Source: Bacillus sp. FJAT-50079
GTDB lineage: Bacteria; Bacillota; Bacilli; Bacillales; Bacillaceae_C
DNA: 64,000 bases
Direction: 5' to 3'
Assembly: GCF_018343515.1 (NCBI RefSeq)
Contig: NZ_JAGYPD010000006.1
Location: 349,986-413,985, forward strand
The notes under the pieces are model-generated. The model was not told where the DNA came from and made no database searches. It was given only the letters and a program-made list of their open reading frames with translations. Shown here one piece after another: positions 42,541 to 51,145 of this stretch; position 1 is the stretch's first letter; each line of letters opens with the position of its first letter. The position numbers and the translations under genes were made by a program.

Positions 42541-42615
42541 ATTGCATTATACAATTATATGGTTGCATTATACAACTATTTAGTTGTATAATAATATAGT
42601 TGTAACATACAACTA
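42541..42615. promoter_or_regulatory. clustered MarR-type palindromic operators
   Basis: ATTATACAACTA and TAGTTGTATAAT (42567-42592, two-base spacer) form a perfect palindrome. TAGTTGTA and TACAACTA (42597-42615, three-base spacer) form a second. A further TTGCATTATACAATTA copy lies at 42542. All share the TACAACTA half-site. Confidence 0.85.
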
Positions 42616-42786
42616 TGTAGAAAGTAATGTAAATAATTTATAAAAGAAGAGGGGAATGTAATCAAGAGATTAACGCATTACGTCTAGTGCAGGAAAACGG
42701 AAAAGATATGGATCGGGATGATGAGATTCATTTTATACGCATATATAAGTAAACGAAAAGTCTAATTTTGAATGGGAGTTAATTTT
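42616..42786 (+). other. leader of the MFS gene with a possible gene relic
   Basis: A frame ending at the TAA near 42753 reads EINALRLVQENGKDMDRDDE and then IHFIRIYK. It has no start codon or ribosome site of its own and probably is a leftover of a lost gene between the operators and the transporter. Confidence 0.25.
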
Positions 42787-43995
42787 ATGATTGATACAAC
42801 GAATAAAACATACGAAGAAACAAGTCTTCTTAAACAACCTAAGGCAGTATGGGCCGTTTTCTTCGCCAGTATCATTGCTTTCATGGGCTTAGGTCTCGTG
42901 GATCCGATTTTGCCCGCTATTGCTGAGAAACTACATGCTACACATAGTGAAGTAACTTTACTTTTTACGAGCTATAATGCAGTTATGGCGGTGGCAATGC
43001 TAATTACTGGCGTCATTTCATCAAGACTTGGGCTTAAATGGACATTATTAGCTGGAATTATCATTATCGCTGTGTTTTCCGCTCTTGGTGGATTATCGAA
43101 TAATATTTGGACACTTGTTGGTTTACGAGGTGGGTGGGGCTTAGGTAACGCATTATTCGTTGCCACAGCCCTAGCGGCGATCGTGTCTCTTTCAAATAGT
43201 GGAACAGCTAAGGCCATTATTTTATATGAAGCGGCAATTGGTCTAGGTATTTCCGTTGGCCCGCTTATTGGCGGCTGGTTGGGTGCCATTTCATGGAGAG
43301 GTCCTTTTCTTGGGGTTGCTACATTGATGGTGATTGCTTTTGTCGGTCTTTTAACATTCATGCCACAAACGAATAGAAAGCGATCTACGCAAAGAAAAAC
43401 ATCTTTACTCGATCCATTTCGCGCCTTGCGACATCGTTCTCTACTCGTATTTGGCATTACGGCTGCTTTGTACAATTTTGGTTTTTTTACTCTATTAGCA
43501 TATGCACCTTTCGTAATGGGTTTAGATGAACACGGGCTGGGATTTGTTTTCCTAGGCTGGGGGATTTTGCTGGCCATTACTTCTGTTTTCATGGCACCTA
43601 AATTGCAACAACGATTTGGAACGATTAAATCGATGTGTATCATGCTCGGATTATTTGCTGTATTGTTAGTTCTGATGGGTATTTGGACGTCGACTTCTTG
43701 GGTAGTCATTACAGCTGTTATTTTGGCAGGGGCATTATTAGGAAACAACAATACATTAATTACAACCGCCGTGATGAATGCTGCGCCTGTCGAACGGTCT
43801 ACGGCGTCTGCTGCTTATAGTTTCCTTCGTTTCCTAGGAGGAGCTATTGCACCATTTACAGCTGGAAAGTTAGCGGAAATCTTCAATCCGCAAGTTCCAT
43901 TCATCGTCGGTGCCATATTTGTGTTCATATCGGTTCTGTATATTTTGCTTAATTACAAACATGTAAACCACGTTGATCGTGTTGAATCACATTAA
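42787..43995 (+). CDS. MFS efflux transporter
   Basis: The 402-residue protein has 12 membrane helices. Motif-like segments: FMGLGLVDPILPAIA in helix 1, SSRLGLKWTLLAG in the helix 2-3 loop, and the antiporter motif C GLGISVGPLIGGWLG in helix 5. These point to the drug:H+ antiporter branch with 12 helices (DHA1). GGGAG lies ten bases before the ATG. The divergent MarR gene and intervening palindromes indicate inducible efflux of a toxic compound. Confidence 0.9.
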   Translation: MIDTTNKTYEETSLLKQPKAVWAVFFASIIAFMGLGLVDPILPAIAEKLHATHSEVTLLFTSYNAVMAVAMLITGVISSRLGLKWTLLAGIIIIAVFSALGGLSNNIWTLVGLRGGWGLGNALFVATALAAIVSLSNSGTAKAIILYEAAIGLGISVGPLIGGWLGAISWRGPFLGVATLMVIAFVGLLTFMPQTNRKRSTQRKTSLLDPFRALRHRSLLVFGITAALYNFGFFTLLAYAPFVMGLDEHGLGFVFLGWGILLAITSVFMAPKLQQRFGTIKSMCIMLGLFAVLLVLMGIWTSTSWVVITAVILAGALLGNNNTLITTAVMNAAPVERSTASAAYSFLRFLGGAIAPFTAGKLAEIFNPQVPFIVGAIFVFISVLYILLNYKHVNHVDRVESH

Positions 43996-44013
43996 ATAAG
44001 GAAGTATAAATAT

Positions 44014-44050
44014 AACCCCCTTAAATATAAACTTTATTAAGAGGGTTGCT
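44014..44050 (+). terminator. hairpin after the MFS gene
   Basis: AACCCCCTTAA pairs with TTAAGAGGGTT with one mismatch; no clear T-run follows, so termination is probably weak. Confidence 0.5.
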
Positions 44051-44121
44051 ATATCATCATATAAAAAGACCATCTATACTGAAATAGATTCCGTTGATAA
44101 ATGTATAGAGGAGAGAAGGCT

Positions 44122-44649
44122 GTGCGACTATTTCATGTGAGTGAAGAAAGTAATATCGAAGTATTTCATCCAAGAATACTAAGCCGTACAGATGTTGATC
44201 AAACGAAGGGACTTGTTTGGGCCATTAATGAAACATGCTTACCAAACTTTTTTACTCCATGAAACTGCCCACGAGTCTGCTTTCATGTCGGGCCTGACAC
44301 ATTAGAAATAGATAAGCAAATATATTTAACTTCGAAAACTTGTTCTCATGTCGTAATTATTGAGAATAGCTGGTTTGAAAGAATGAAAGATACGAAGCTA
44401 TATTTATACGAATTCGCTTCCACACATTTTACCCATCTAGATGAAAATGCAGGTTATTATACGAGTGAGATAACCCAAATCCCGATTGCTAAAATAGAAA
44501 TAGAGGATATATTTGCAGAACTATTTGCGCGTCGCGTGGAATTGCGGATAGTCGATCATTTATGGGACATAAGTGATGTCATTCAAAAGACCACCTTTCA
44601 TTGGTCTTTATGTAGAATGGGGTTTGCAAAGCCAAGATTGGTGAAATAA
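44122..44649 (+). pseudogene. DUF6886-like gene with an in-frame stop
   Basis: From a GTG at 44122 (with AGAGGAG ten bases upstream) the frame reads RLFHVSEESNIEVFHPR and runs to a TAA at 44647, interrupted once by TGA at 44260-44262 (codon 47). The parts before and after align as one DUF6886-type protein of about 175 residues; the stop falls in TP-stop-NCPRVCFHVG, where an arginine (CGA) is expected. So a single C-to-T change explains it. Everything else is intact, so the lesion looks recent, or it is a sequencing error. Confidence 0.85.
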
Positions 44650-44887
44650 GACATTGACACAATTACAAGTACATTCTTCAAAAAATGGGGGAGAGGCATC
44701 CTTTCTTCCTATGCTCCTTTCACTACTACAATTATTATTTTCATCCATCTATTTTCCTATTTTCCCGAAACACGATGAAAGATACGCCGTACTTTTTACT
44801 TATCTTTCTCAAATATAAGCAAAACTCAGAATTGTTCACGTATACTGAGTGTTGATTATTTATCTGTTTTATAAGGGAGGGGTTGGG

Positions 44888-46849
44888 ATGAAGACATTTT
44901 GGCGGAAATTTGCTAAGTTCATACTCATTTCATTAACGATATTAATCAGTAGTTCTTTACTGATTGTTGCGGGGATTTGGGGCTATCATCAATATAAAGA
45001 TTACAAACTTGGAAAATATTTAAAAGCTTTACCAATCGATTCGGCCATTTCTACTCAAACGATGGTTGAACTACATGGAGATAAAACAATCGGGAATATG
45101 TCGATTAAAGAAAAAGTCAAAGCAGGATTGAATCCTTATCGTACAGATACGTCCGGAAATGGGATTTCCGATTGGGATGCGATCCATACATATCATTTAG
45201 ATCCAAAAAAATACTCAACTTCCGATGATGGTATTAGTGATTTAGCTAAAATTAAGGAAGGACTGGATCCGAACGAAAAAATAGATAAAAAAACGATAAA
45301 TGAGTTTAGTATAGAAAACCATGAATTGGATGTTGCGCTTCATACAACTGATTTAAACGCCAAATATCATACATTCATTGAAACATATGAGCATCCCACG
45401 CTTGATGAAATTTATCAACCTGTTCGGCAGCCTGTACAATTTTTAAATTACAGTGGTGAAGTGGAATTAGCGTTACCGGAAGAGATAGAAAACCAGGATC
45501 AGTTAAAAGCATTTTATTTTGATTTTACTAAGGAAGATTTTGTAGAAATAAAACAGCAGCATATAAAGGAAGATGCAATCATTGCAACGATCAATGATTC
45601 ATATCCTGTTTATATCCTCAATCCAGACACATATGAACGAATTGAGAAATATTATTATTTCCGCGTTTCCGGTTTTCAATTTAGCCGTGCAATTTTAGGA
45701 TTTGATCATAAAGTATTTATTTTTAAGCGCTCATGGCGAGATAGCGATCAGTTTGTAGAAGATAAATATGAAGATGAGGAATACGGAATTACGGAGTTAT
45801 CGATTGGGAAAATCGGTGTAATATCTGCCGCTTTCCTAGATAAAGTATTTGCTTTATTGGATAAAATTTTCCAACCATTGGAACAAACAGATGGTGAGTT
45901 GCTTGCACGTGCACTGCTCGACTATGGAACCGTGATGGGGACACCAGAATATGTGAAGAAGTATTCGATGCCTTGGATATTCGATGATGAATTTAATCAA
46001 GAGCATGTTTATTCTTCCAAAGTGATTGATACTGGATTCCTTGCGAATACGAATGCTTTTAGATTTGGTAATTTGTTAACCCCGATTGGGGATGGAGGAA
46101 TTTGCGCGGGAATCGTGCGGGTAATTGAACGGGTCTTTAATGGCGAAGCGATTGAAGAGGAATTAGCATATCAACCAGAAACAGTGAAATCCTGGTTACG
46201 GGAAGTGCTCTTAGATTCTGATTATACAAATTTGTCATATGACTTGACACCACAATTGGATCAATATCCATTTTTGGAAAATAAATATTTATATGCTTAT
46301 CACTTTAAAGATGAGCAAATTTCATACCTCGGAGTAGAAAAATATATTGATAACATCACGATTAATCCTGAGACTATAATAGAGCCGGATCGTACATTAG
46401 TAAAAATGTTAGAAACACAATGGATCTATGCCAATGAAGTGATCAATTATAAAACGAAGCCATATGATTCTTCCAAACTATCGATCATCGATCAGATTGA
46501 ACAAACGTTATCCAATGGGCAAACGATCTATGCTTCTTTACACCAAGAAGCGGGCGGCCATGCCGTCAATGTATATAAAATGGAATATGATGAATTTGAT
46601 CAGAACCTCATTCGTTTATATGTATATGATTCTAATTTTCCGTATGGGCGATTAAAACAGGAGAAGAAAAAGGAACTTTTCATGAATATTTATAAGCGAA
46701 AAAAAGCGACGCTTGACGGAGTAGAAGAGTATTTCGAATTCGATTACACACCATTCCCAAGTCAGCGTGCAAACTATTCTTATAATAATGTAGAAAACAA
46801 TCATGAAATTCGCTTTTTTGTAAATGATCAAGCTCTTAAAGGAAATTGA
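44888..46849 (+). CDS. membrane-anchored protein with Ca-binding-type repeats and a C39/papain-like domain
   Basis: The 653-residue protein has one N-terminal membrane helix (residues 11-33). Two thrombospondin type 3-like Asp-rich repeats follow (DTSGNGISDWDAIHTYHLDP at 87-106, SDDGISDLAKIKEGLDP at 112-128). The C-terminal half looks like a papain/C39-type fold: Cys406 in GDGGICAGI, His558 in GGHAVNVY, and Asp near 581 in YDSNFP. The order Cys, His, Asp is right for a cysteine protease or transglutaminase-like enzyme. It should face outside. AGGGAGGGG precedes the ATG. Function unknown. Confidence 0.7.
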   Translation: MKTFWRKFAKFILISLTILISSSLLIVAGIWGYHQYKDYKLGKYLKALPIDSAISTQTMVELHGDKTIGNMSIKEKVKAGLNPYRTDTSGNGISDWDAIHTYHLDPKKYSTSDDGISDLAKIKEGLDPNEKIDKKTINEFSIENHELDVALHTTDLNAKYHTFIETYEHPTLDEIYQPVRQPVQFLNYSGEVELALPEEIENQDQLKAFYFDFTKEDFVEIKQQHIKEDAIIATINDSYPVYILNPDTYERIEKYYYFRVSGFQFSRAILGFDHKVFIFKRSWRDSDQFVEDKYEDEEYGITELSIGKIGVISAAFLDKVFALLDKIFQPLEQTDGELLARALLDYGTVMGTPEYVKKYSMPWIFDDEFNQEHVYSSKVIDTGFLANTNAFRFGNLLTPIGDGGICAGIVRVIERVFNGEAIEEELAYQPETVKSWLREVLLDSDYTNLSYDLTPQLDQYPFLENKYLYAYHFKDEQISYLGVEKYIDNITINPETIIEPDRTLVKMLETQWIYANEVINYKTKPYDSSKLSIIDQIEQTLSNGQTIYASLHQEAGGHAVNVYKMEYDEFDQNLIRLYVYDSNFPYGRLKQEKKKELFMNIYKRKKATLDGVEEYFEFDYTPFPSQRANYSYNNVENNHEIRFFVNDQALKGN

Positions 46850-46890
46850 AACATCGAAGTCAGATATTAAGTGTACCTTGGTAAATTAGC

Positions 46891-46932
46891 AAGGTGTTTC
46901 ATACGTCACAATGGCGATGAAGCACCTTTTTC
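46891..46932 (+). terminator. rho-independent terminator
   Basis: AAGGTGTTTCAT pairs with ATGAAGCACCTT (one wobble), followed by a T-run. Confidence 0.85.
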
Positions 46933-46965
46933 CGTACACGAATGTAATATATAGTTTACATATAG

Positions 46966-46984
46966 TAATGTATATGTTACATTA
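46966..46984. promoter_or_regulatory. operator-like palindrome before the XRE/membrane pair
   Basis: TAATGTA-TATGT-TACATTA is a perfect inverted repeat about 17 bases before the start codon, overlapping the likely promoter. It fits autoregulation by the small XRE protein. Confidence 0.6.
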
Positions 46985-47001
46985 TAGATGGAGGTTAACC
47001 G

Positions 47002-47217
47002 ATGAAAAATCACGTGAAAATTGCCAGGGTAAAAGCGAATTTGACCCAACAACAGCTAGCTGATGCAGTTGGAATTACACGCCAAACCGTTAGTTTGATT
47101 GAAAAAGGAAAGTATAATCCTTCCTTAAAGCTTTGTTTACACATTTGCTATGCTGTACATGCCAAATTAGATGAAATTTTTTGGGTGGAAAAGGAGGAGT
47201 TTGATGAAAAAAATTAG
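47002..47217 (+). CDS. small XRE-family regulator
   Basis: The 71-residue protein is a single Cro/CI helix-turn-helix: KIARVKANLTQQQLADAVGI then TRQTVSLIEKGKYNPSLKLC. It belongs to the compact regulators usually paired with a small membrane protein. GGAGG lies before the ATG. It overlaps the next gene by 14 bases, and a palindrome lies in its promoter. Confidence 0.9.
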   Translation: MKNHVKIARVKANLTQQQLADAVGITRQTVSLIEKGKYNPSLKLCLHICYAVHAKLDEIFWVEKEEFDEKN

Positions 47218-47635
47218 AGATGAAAGACTGAATTTGAAAAATTTGCAGCATGTAAGAATGACGTATGTCATTCAAACGATCGGAATTGTATGTATTCTTG
47301 GTTACAACTTTATTCAAGGTGGAGTAGAGGAGATGCGTGCGAATCCACTTTGGATCGTATTCATGTTATCGACGGTCGTTTATTTGTATTTAACGATGAG
47401 CGTCAGCGTGGAACATGAAAAAGAAATAAAAAACCCGAAAAAGTCATTTGCAATCAGTTTAATTGTATTGATGATCATTGTTGGAGCAGTTGCTTATCTT
47501 ACTTCAATAACTCCAAACTTCGGCTGGGTAGACGGACTATTAATGGGAGCGATTATTTTCATCTGTGGTCTCATACCTGTATATTATGTGTATCGTTTAA
47601 GAATGAAGCAGGCGGAAAGTTTTGATGATGAATAA
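47204..47635 (+). CDS. membrane protein paired with an XRE regulator
   Basis: The 143-residue protein has about four membrane helices (PLWIVFMLSTVVYLYLTMS and later ones) and short charged ends. The ATG at 47204 has GGAGGAG six bases upstream and lies inside the regulator gene, so expression is coupled. Such HTH-membrane pairs are common in Firmicutes; the membrane partner may sequester the regulator or protect against an envelope stress. No specific function can be claimed. Confidence 0.75.
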   Translation: MKKIRDERLNLKNLQHVRMTYVIQTIGIVCILGYNFIQGGVEEMRANPLWIVFMLSTVVYLYLTMSVSVEHEKEIKNPKKSFAISLIVLMIIVGAVAYLTSITPNFGWVDGLLMGAIIFICGLIPVYYVYRLRMKQAESFDDE

Positions 47636-47676
47636 TTTTCATCATGATAACAAGGAAGATCTCAATGGAGGTCTTC

Positions 47677-47892
47677 CTAGCTAAAAATGAATGAAATAAG
47701 GATAAAACCGATAATGGTGACAGCGAGAAGGATACCGGTACCTTTCCAGCCTAAACTACCGACCAAATCAGCAAGGCTTCCACTGTTTGCTCGAGTAAAC
47801 GCATCGTTCAAACTTCCAGTAGGGTTTCTTTTTAATTCTTCTAATCTTAATCTATCTCTTCTTCTTTCTGGTGTTTCATTTTCATGCCTCAT
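47677..47892 (-). CDS. DUF6366-like small membrane protein
   Basis: The 71-residue protein has a charged N-terminal half (MRHENETPERRRDRLRLEEL), a glycine-containing linker and one C-terminal helix (GILLAVTIIGFILISFIFS). It is recognised as a DUF6366-type protein of Bacillaceae; function unknown. The ATG at 47892 is preferred with GGTGG seven bases upstream; a GTG two codons earlier is possible. Confidence 0.7.
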   Translation of the reverse strand: MRHENETPERRRDRLRLEELKRNPTGSLNDAFTRANSGSLADLVGSLGWKGTGILLAVTIIGFILISFIFS

Positions 47893-47962
47893 GATCACAC
47901 CACCTATTTTCTTATAATTTTAACATATATGTATTTTCTTTAATATGTAAATTTCTTTGTAA

Positions 47963-48007
47963 GACAAAAGCCGATCATTCTCTATTAAGTACGATCGACT
48001 TTTGCAG
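47963..48007 (-). terminator. terminator of the DUF2277 gene
   Basis: On the minus strand CAAAAGTCGATC pairs with GATCGGCTTTTG, then TCTT. The stop codon lies within it. Confidence 0.65.
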
Positions 48008-48278
48008 ACGGAGTACCAAATCTTTTGGCACTTCTAGCTTTCGCTCGTTCCGCTTCAACCTCACGATTTCGGGGAGCGGCATTTGTCACAAGGGAATCAA
48101 GTAAATTTTTCGTTATGCCAGCGACTTCCTCAATCGCTTGTTGAAAGGCTGCCTCATTCACCATCGATGGTTTTTGAAATCCGGATACTTTGCGGACATA
48201 TTGGAGAGATGCAGCATAGATTTCGTCGTCCGTTGCGGGAGGATCAAAATTAAATAATGTTTTAATGTTTCGGCACAT
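47985..48278 (-). CDS. DUF2277 family protein
   Basis: The 97-residue protein starts MCRNIKTLFNFDPPATDDEI, the DUF2277 signature, with a helical body and an Arg/Ala-rich tail. Some members are annotated with a DNA-binding-like role, without experiments I can cite. AAAGAGGAA precedes the ATG. Monocistronic. Confidence 0.88.
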   Translation of the reverse strand: MCRNIKTLFNFDPPATDDEIYAASLQYVRKVSGFQKPSMVNEAAFQQAIEEVAGITKNLLDSLVTNAAPRNREVEAERAKARSAKRFGTPSAKVDRT

Positions 48279-48417
48279 AGCAATTCCTCTTTCCTAACGT
48301 ATTTTCTTCATTTTAGCATTCTTACAACGAGTAAATACAGTGATTGGTTGAAGGAATGTCGTGATGTTTAAGCGAATATGTTCATATGATGAAGTTGATT
48401 AAAAAGGGGGAAGAGTT

Positions 48418-49245
48418 GTGGCAGCTGTTAATGGCAAATATATTGAAGTAGATCCTGGTATCGAAGTTTTTGTGGAAGATATAGGAAGCGGTGAACCGAT
48501 TGTATTTATTCCGGGGTGGACGTTTACAACCGAAGTTTTTGTGGAGCAAGTATCCCATTTCTCAAAAACAAATCGAGTCATCGTTATCGACCCAAGGAGT
48601 CATGGACGTTCAACCATTACCGTGCATGGGAATGATTATACGACACATGGAACGGATTTAATAAAAGTGATTGAGGCGCTCGAATTGAAGGAAGTTACAC
48701 TAGTCGGTTGGTCATTTGGCTGTTTAACGATGTGGGAATACATTAGACAACGTGGGTTTGATCGGATTAAATCGTTGGTTTTTGTTGATTTATCGCCAAA
48801 ACCATTGTCAAACGACCATGAGCATGATTGGGTGGAAGGACCACTTGACGACATTGCAACTGCTTATACCATTTATTTGCAAAGTCCAGAAAAACAAAGA
48901 GAATTCATTGCCGCCTATGCGAAGGATGTAATGGTTCAGCGCGAATTAGAAGCGCAGGAGGTAAACTGGCTCGTTGAACAATCATTAAAAACCCCATATT
49001 ATATTGCGGCTAATTTATTCTCATCCGGCATGTTTTCTGATTACCGAGAAGAAGCTAAGCTTGCAAGTGAAACTGTGCCGACTTTAACCATTATTGCTGA
49101 ACATTGGTCAGAGCAGGCAAGGGCGTTTACAGAAAAACTTACCCCACAAACATCTGTGGAAGTGCTTGGCGGGCATTTAATGTTTTGGGAACATAGTGAG
49201 AAGTTTAATCAAATCCTTGATCAGTTTATTACAAACCAAAAATGA
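48418..49245 (+). CDS. alpha/beta hydrolase
   Basis: The 275-residue protein has the alpha/beta-hydrolase fold: FIPGWTFTTEVF oxyanion region, DPRSHGRS, the nucleophile elbow GWSFGC with Ser99, and a C-terminal histidine in LGGHLMFWEH. The sequence resembles haloperoxidase-like and carboxylesterase members. The GTG start follows AAAAAGGGGG. Substrate unknown; monocistronic with a strong terminator. Confidence 0.9.
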   Translation: MAAVNGKYIEVDPGIEVFVEDIGSGEPIVFIPGWTFTTEVFVEQVSHFSKTNRVIVIDPRSHGRSTITVHGNDYTTHGTDLIKVIEALELKEVTLVGWSFGCLTMWEYIRQRGFDRIKSLVFVDLSPKPLSNDHEHDWVEGPLDDIATAYTIYLQSPEKQREFIAAYAKDVMVQRELEAQEVNWLVEQSLKTPYYIAANLFSSGMFSDYREEAKLASETVPTLTIIAEHWSEQARAFTEKLTPQTSVEVLGGHLMFWEHSEKFNQILDQFITNQK

Positions 49246-49251
49246 ATCAAC

Positions 49252-49292
49252 TCCCACCGGAGAAACGAATGCCGGTGGGGCTTCTTTTTTTG
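49252..49292 (+). terminator. rho-independent terminator
   Basis: CCCACCGG and CCGGTGGG form a perfect stem around 11 bases, followed by GCTTCTTTTTTT. Confidence 0.9.
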
Positions 49293-49361
49293 TGCTTGAC
49301 AAACGAATCATCTAGCGGTAATATTTTCCTTCTGATTAATTTGCAAAGGAGGGGATGAACG

Positions 49362-50339
49362 GTGATTACAATCAAAAATATCAATAAATCATTTAAGGTC
49401 GCACAGCGCTCAACAGGATTAACGAATTCGCTGAAAGCGCTCTTTTATCGTGAACATTCGATTGTGCACGCTTTACAAGACATCTCGTTTTCGATCGAAC
49501 CGGGAGAAATTGTCGGATATATTGGACCCAATGGGGCAGGTAAGTCAACAACGATCAAAATCATGAGCGGTATTTTGGTTCCGGATAGTGGAACCTGCAC
49601 GATTATGGATTATACGCCCTGGAAGGAGAGAGTATCATACGTAAAACATATAGGTGTCGTCTTTGGTCAACGTTCACAACTGTGGTGGGATGTTCCTGTC
49701 ATCGACTCATTTTCGCTTCTTCGAGATATTTATAAAATTCCTCCACATGAGTATAAAGCTAATTTGAATTTATTGATCGAGACACTTCATTTACAAGAAA
49801 TTATTTATACCCCAGTCAGACAATTAAGCTTAGGACAGAGGATGCGCTGTGAAATCGCGGCATCATTATTACATAGCCCGAGTATTTTATTTCTTGATGA
49901 ACCAACGATTGGACTGGATGCACAATCAAAAATCGCTGTACGCCAATTTATTCAAACGATTAATAAAGAGAAGGGAGTCACTGTTATTTTAACAACTCAC
50001 GATATGAATGACATTGAAGCGTTAGCCGATCGAGTGATTTTAATTGGAAAAGGGAGCGTATTGTATGATGGTAAACTTGAGGAATTACGGGGGAAATATG
50101 GGGCGCATAAGGTCGTTACAATCGATTATCAAGGAAATAATCAGCCTTTAAACATGGATGGTGCAACCATTCTTTTTAAAACCTCGAAAAGAATGGTTTT
50201 AAGTGTGGATACAGAAAAGATCATGATGTCGCAAGTTCTCTCTCAACTATCGAATCAAATGGAATTGATCGATATTTCGATCGAAGCACAGCCGATCGAA
50301 GAAATGATGATCCAATTATACAAGGAGCATCAACTATGA
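49362..50339 (+). CDS. ABC transporter ATPase (ABC-2 exporter type)
   Basis: The 325-residue ATPase has Walker A GPNGAGKST (residues 55-63), the signature LSLGQRMR, Walker B ILFLDEPTIGLD, and an extended C-terminal region like NatA/DrrA-type exporters of drugs or ions. The GTG start follows AGGAGGGG. It overlaps the first permease by four bases. Together with two DUF990-like permeases it forms a three-gene exporter operon. Substrate unknown. Confidence 0.93.
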   Translation: MITIKNINKSFKVAQRSTGLTNSLKALFYREHSIVHALQDISFSIEPGEIVGYIGPNGAGKSTTIKIMSGILVPDSGTCTIMDYTPWKERVSYVKHIGVVFGQRSQLWWDVPVIDSFSLLRDIYKIPPHEYKANLNLLIETLHLQEIIYTPVRQLSLGQRMRCEIAASLLHSPSILFLDEPTIGLDAQSKIAVRQFIQTINKEKGVTVILTTHDMNDIEALADRVILIGKGSVLYDGKLEELRGKYGAHKVVTIDYQGNNQPLNMDGATILFKTSKRMVLSVDTEKIMMSQVLSQLSNQMELIDISIEAQPIEEMMIQLYKEHQL

Positions 50340-51139
50340 ATCCATATGTTTCTGTACTAAAATTGCGACTTTCAAATGGGATGCAATATCGGGCAGCAGC
50401 AATTGCCGGAGTAGCGACACAGTTTTTCTGGGGATTTATGTATATTATGATCTTCGAAGCATTTTATCAACATGCGATCCAAAGCCCACCAATGTCAATG
50501 AAGGAATTGATTACCTATATTTGGCTGCAGCAAGCCTTATTTGTTTTTGTCATGCTTTGGTTTCGGGATAATGAATTGTTTGATCTGATCACGAGCGGAA
50601 ATATCGCTTACGAGCTTTGTCGTCCTTGTGGCATCTATGAATTTTGGTATGCCAAATTAGTTGCCCAACGTTTGTCTAGTGCGATTTTACGCTGTTTTCC
50701 GATTTTGATCGTCGCTTTTTTATTACCGCAACCATATCGGATGACATTGCCGCCAAGTTTCATCACCTTTCTATTATTTTTATTATCTACCACTTTCGCA
50801 TTACTTTTATTAGTTTCGATTTCTATGTTTATTTACATCTCCGTCTTTTATACAATGTCACCGATTGGCTCATTATTAATGTTCGCGGTAGTTGGAGAGT
50901 TTTTTTCAGGATTGACGATACCAATTCCATTTATGCCGAGCTGGCTCCAACAGATCGCTTACATGCTTCCATTTCGATTAACGGCTGATTTTCCATTTCG
51001 CGTCTACTCTGGACATATTCCGATCAATGAAGCATTAATAGGTATCAGCGTGCAAATCGTTTGGATCGTTGTGCTTATTGTAGTCGGCAAATTTGCTTTT
51101 CATAAAGCATTACAAAAAATCGTTGTACAAGGAGGGTGA
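50336..51139 (+). CDS. ABC-2 family permease, first subunit
   Basis: The 267-residue protein has six membrane helices and the pattern of ABC-2/DUF990 permeases (AAAIAGVATQFFWGFMYIMIF, ITSGNIAYELCRPCGIYEFW). It is coupled to the ATPase gene and ends six bases before the second permease. Two distinct permeases with one ATPase is the known arrangement of this group. Confidence 0.88.
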   Translation: MNPYVSVLKLRLSNGMQYRAAAIAGVATQFFWGFMYIMIFEAFYQHAIQSPPMSMKELITYIWLQQALFVFVMLWFRDNELFDLITSGNIAYELCRPCGIYEFWYAKLVAQRLSSAILRCFPILIVAFLLPQPYRMTLPPSFITFLLFLLSTTFALLLLVSISMFIYISVFYTMSPIGSLLMFAVVGEFFSGLTIPIPFMPSWLQQIAYMLPFRLTADFPFRVYSGHIPINEALIGISVQIVWIVVLIVVGKFAFHKALQKIVVQGG

Positions 51140-51145
51140 TGGCGC

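Noticed and set aside
42972..43751. 259-residue minus-strand protein
   Set aside because: It is the reverse complement of the MFS transporter gene, which has full family support and codon pattern.
44260..44262. Selenocysteine or programmed read-through at TGA
   Set aside because: The expected residue is arginine, one base change from TGA; no selenocysteine hairpin or sel genes are seen nearby.
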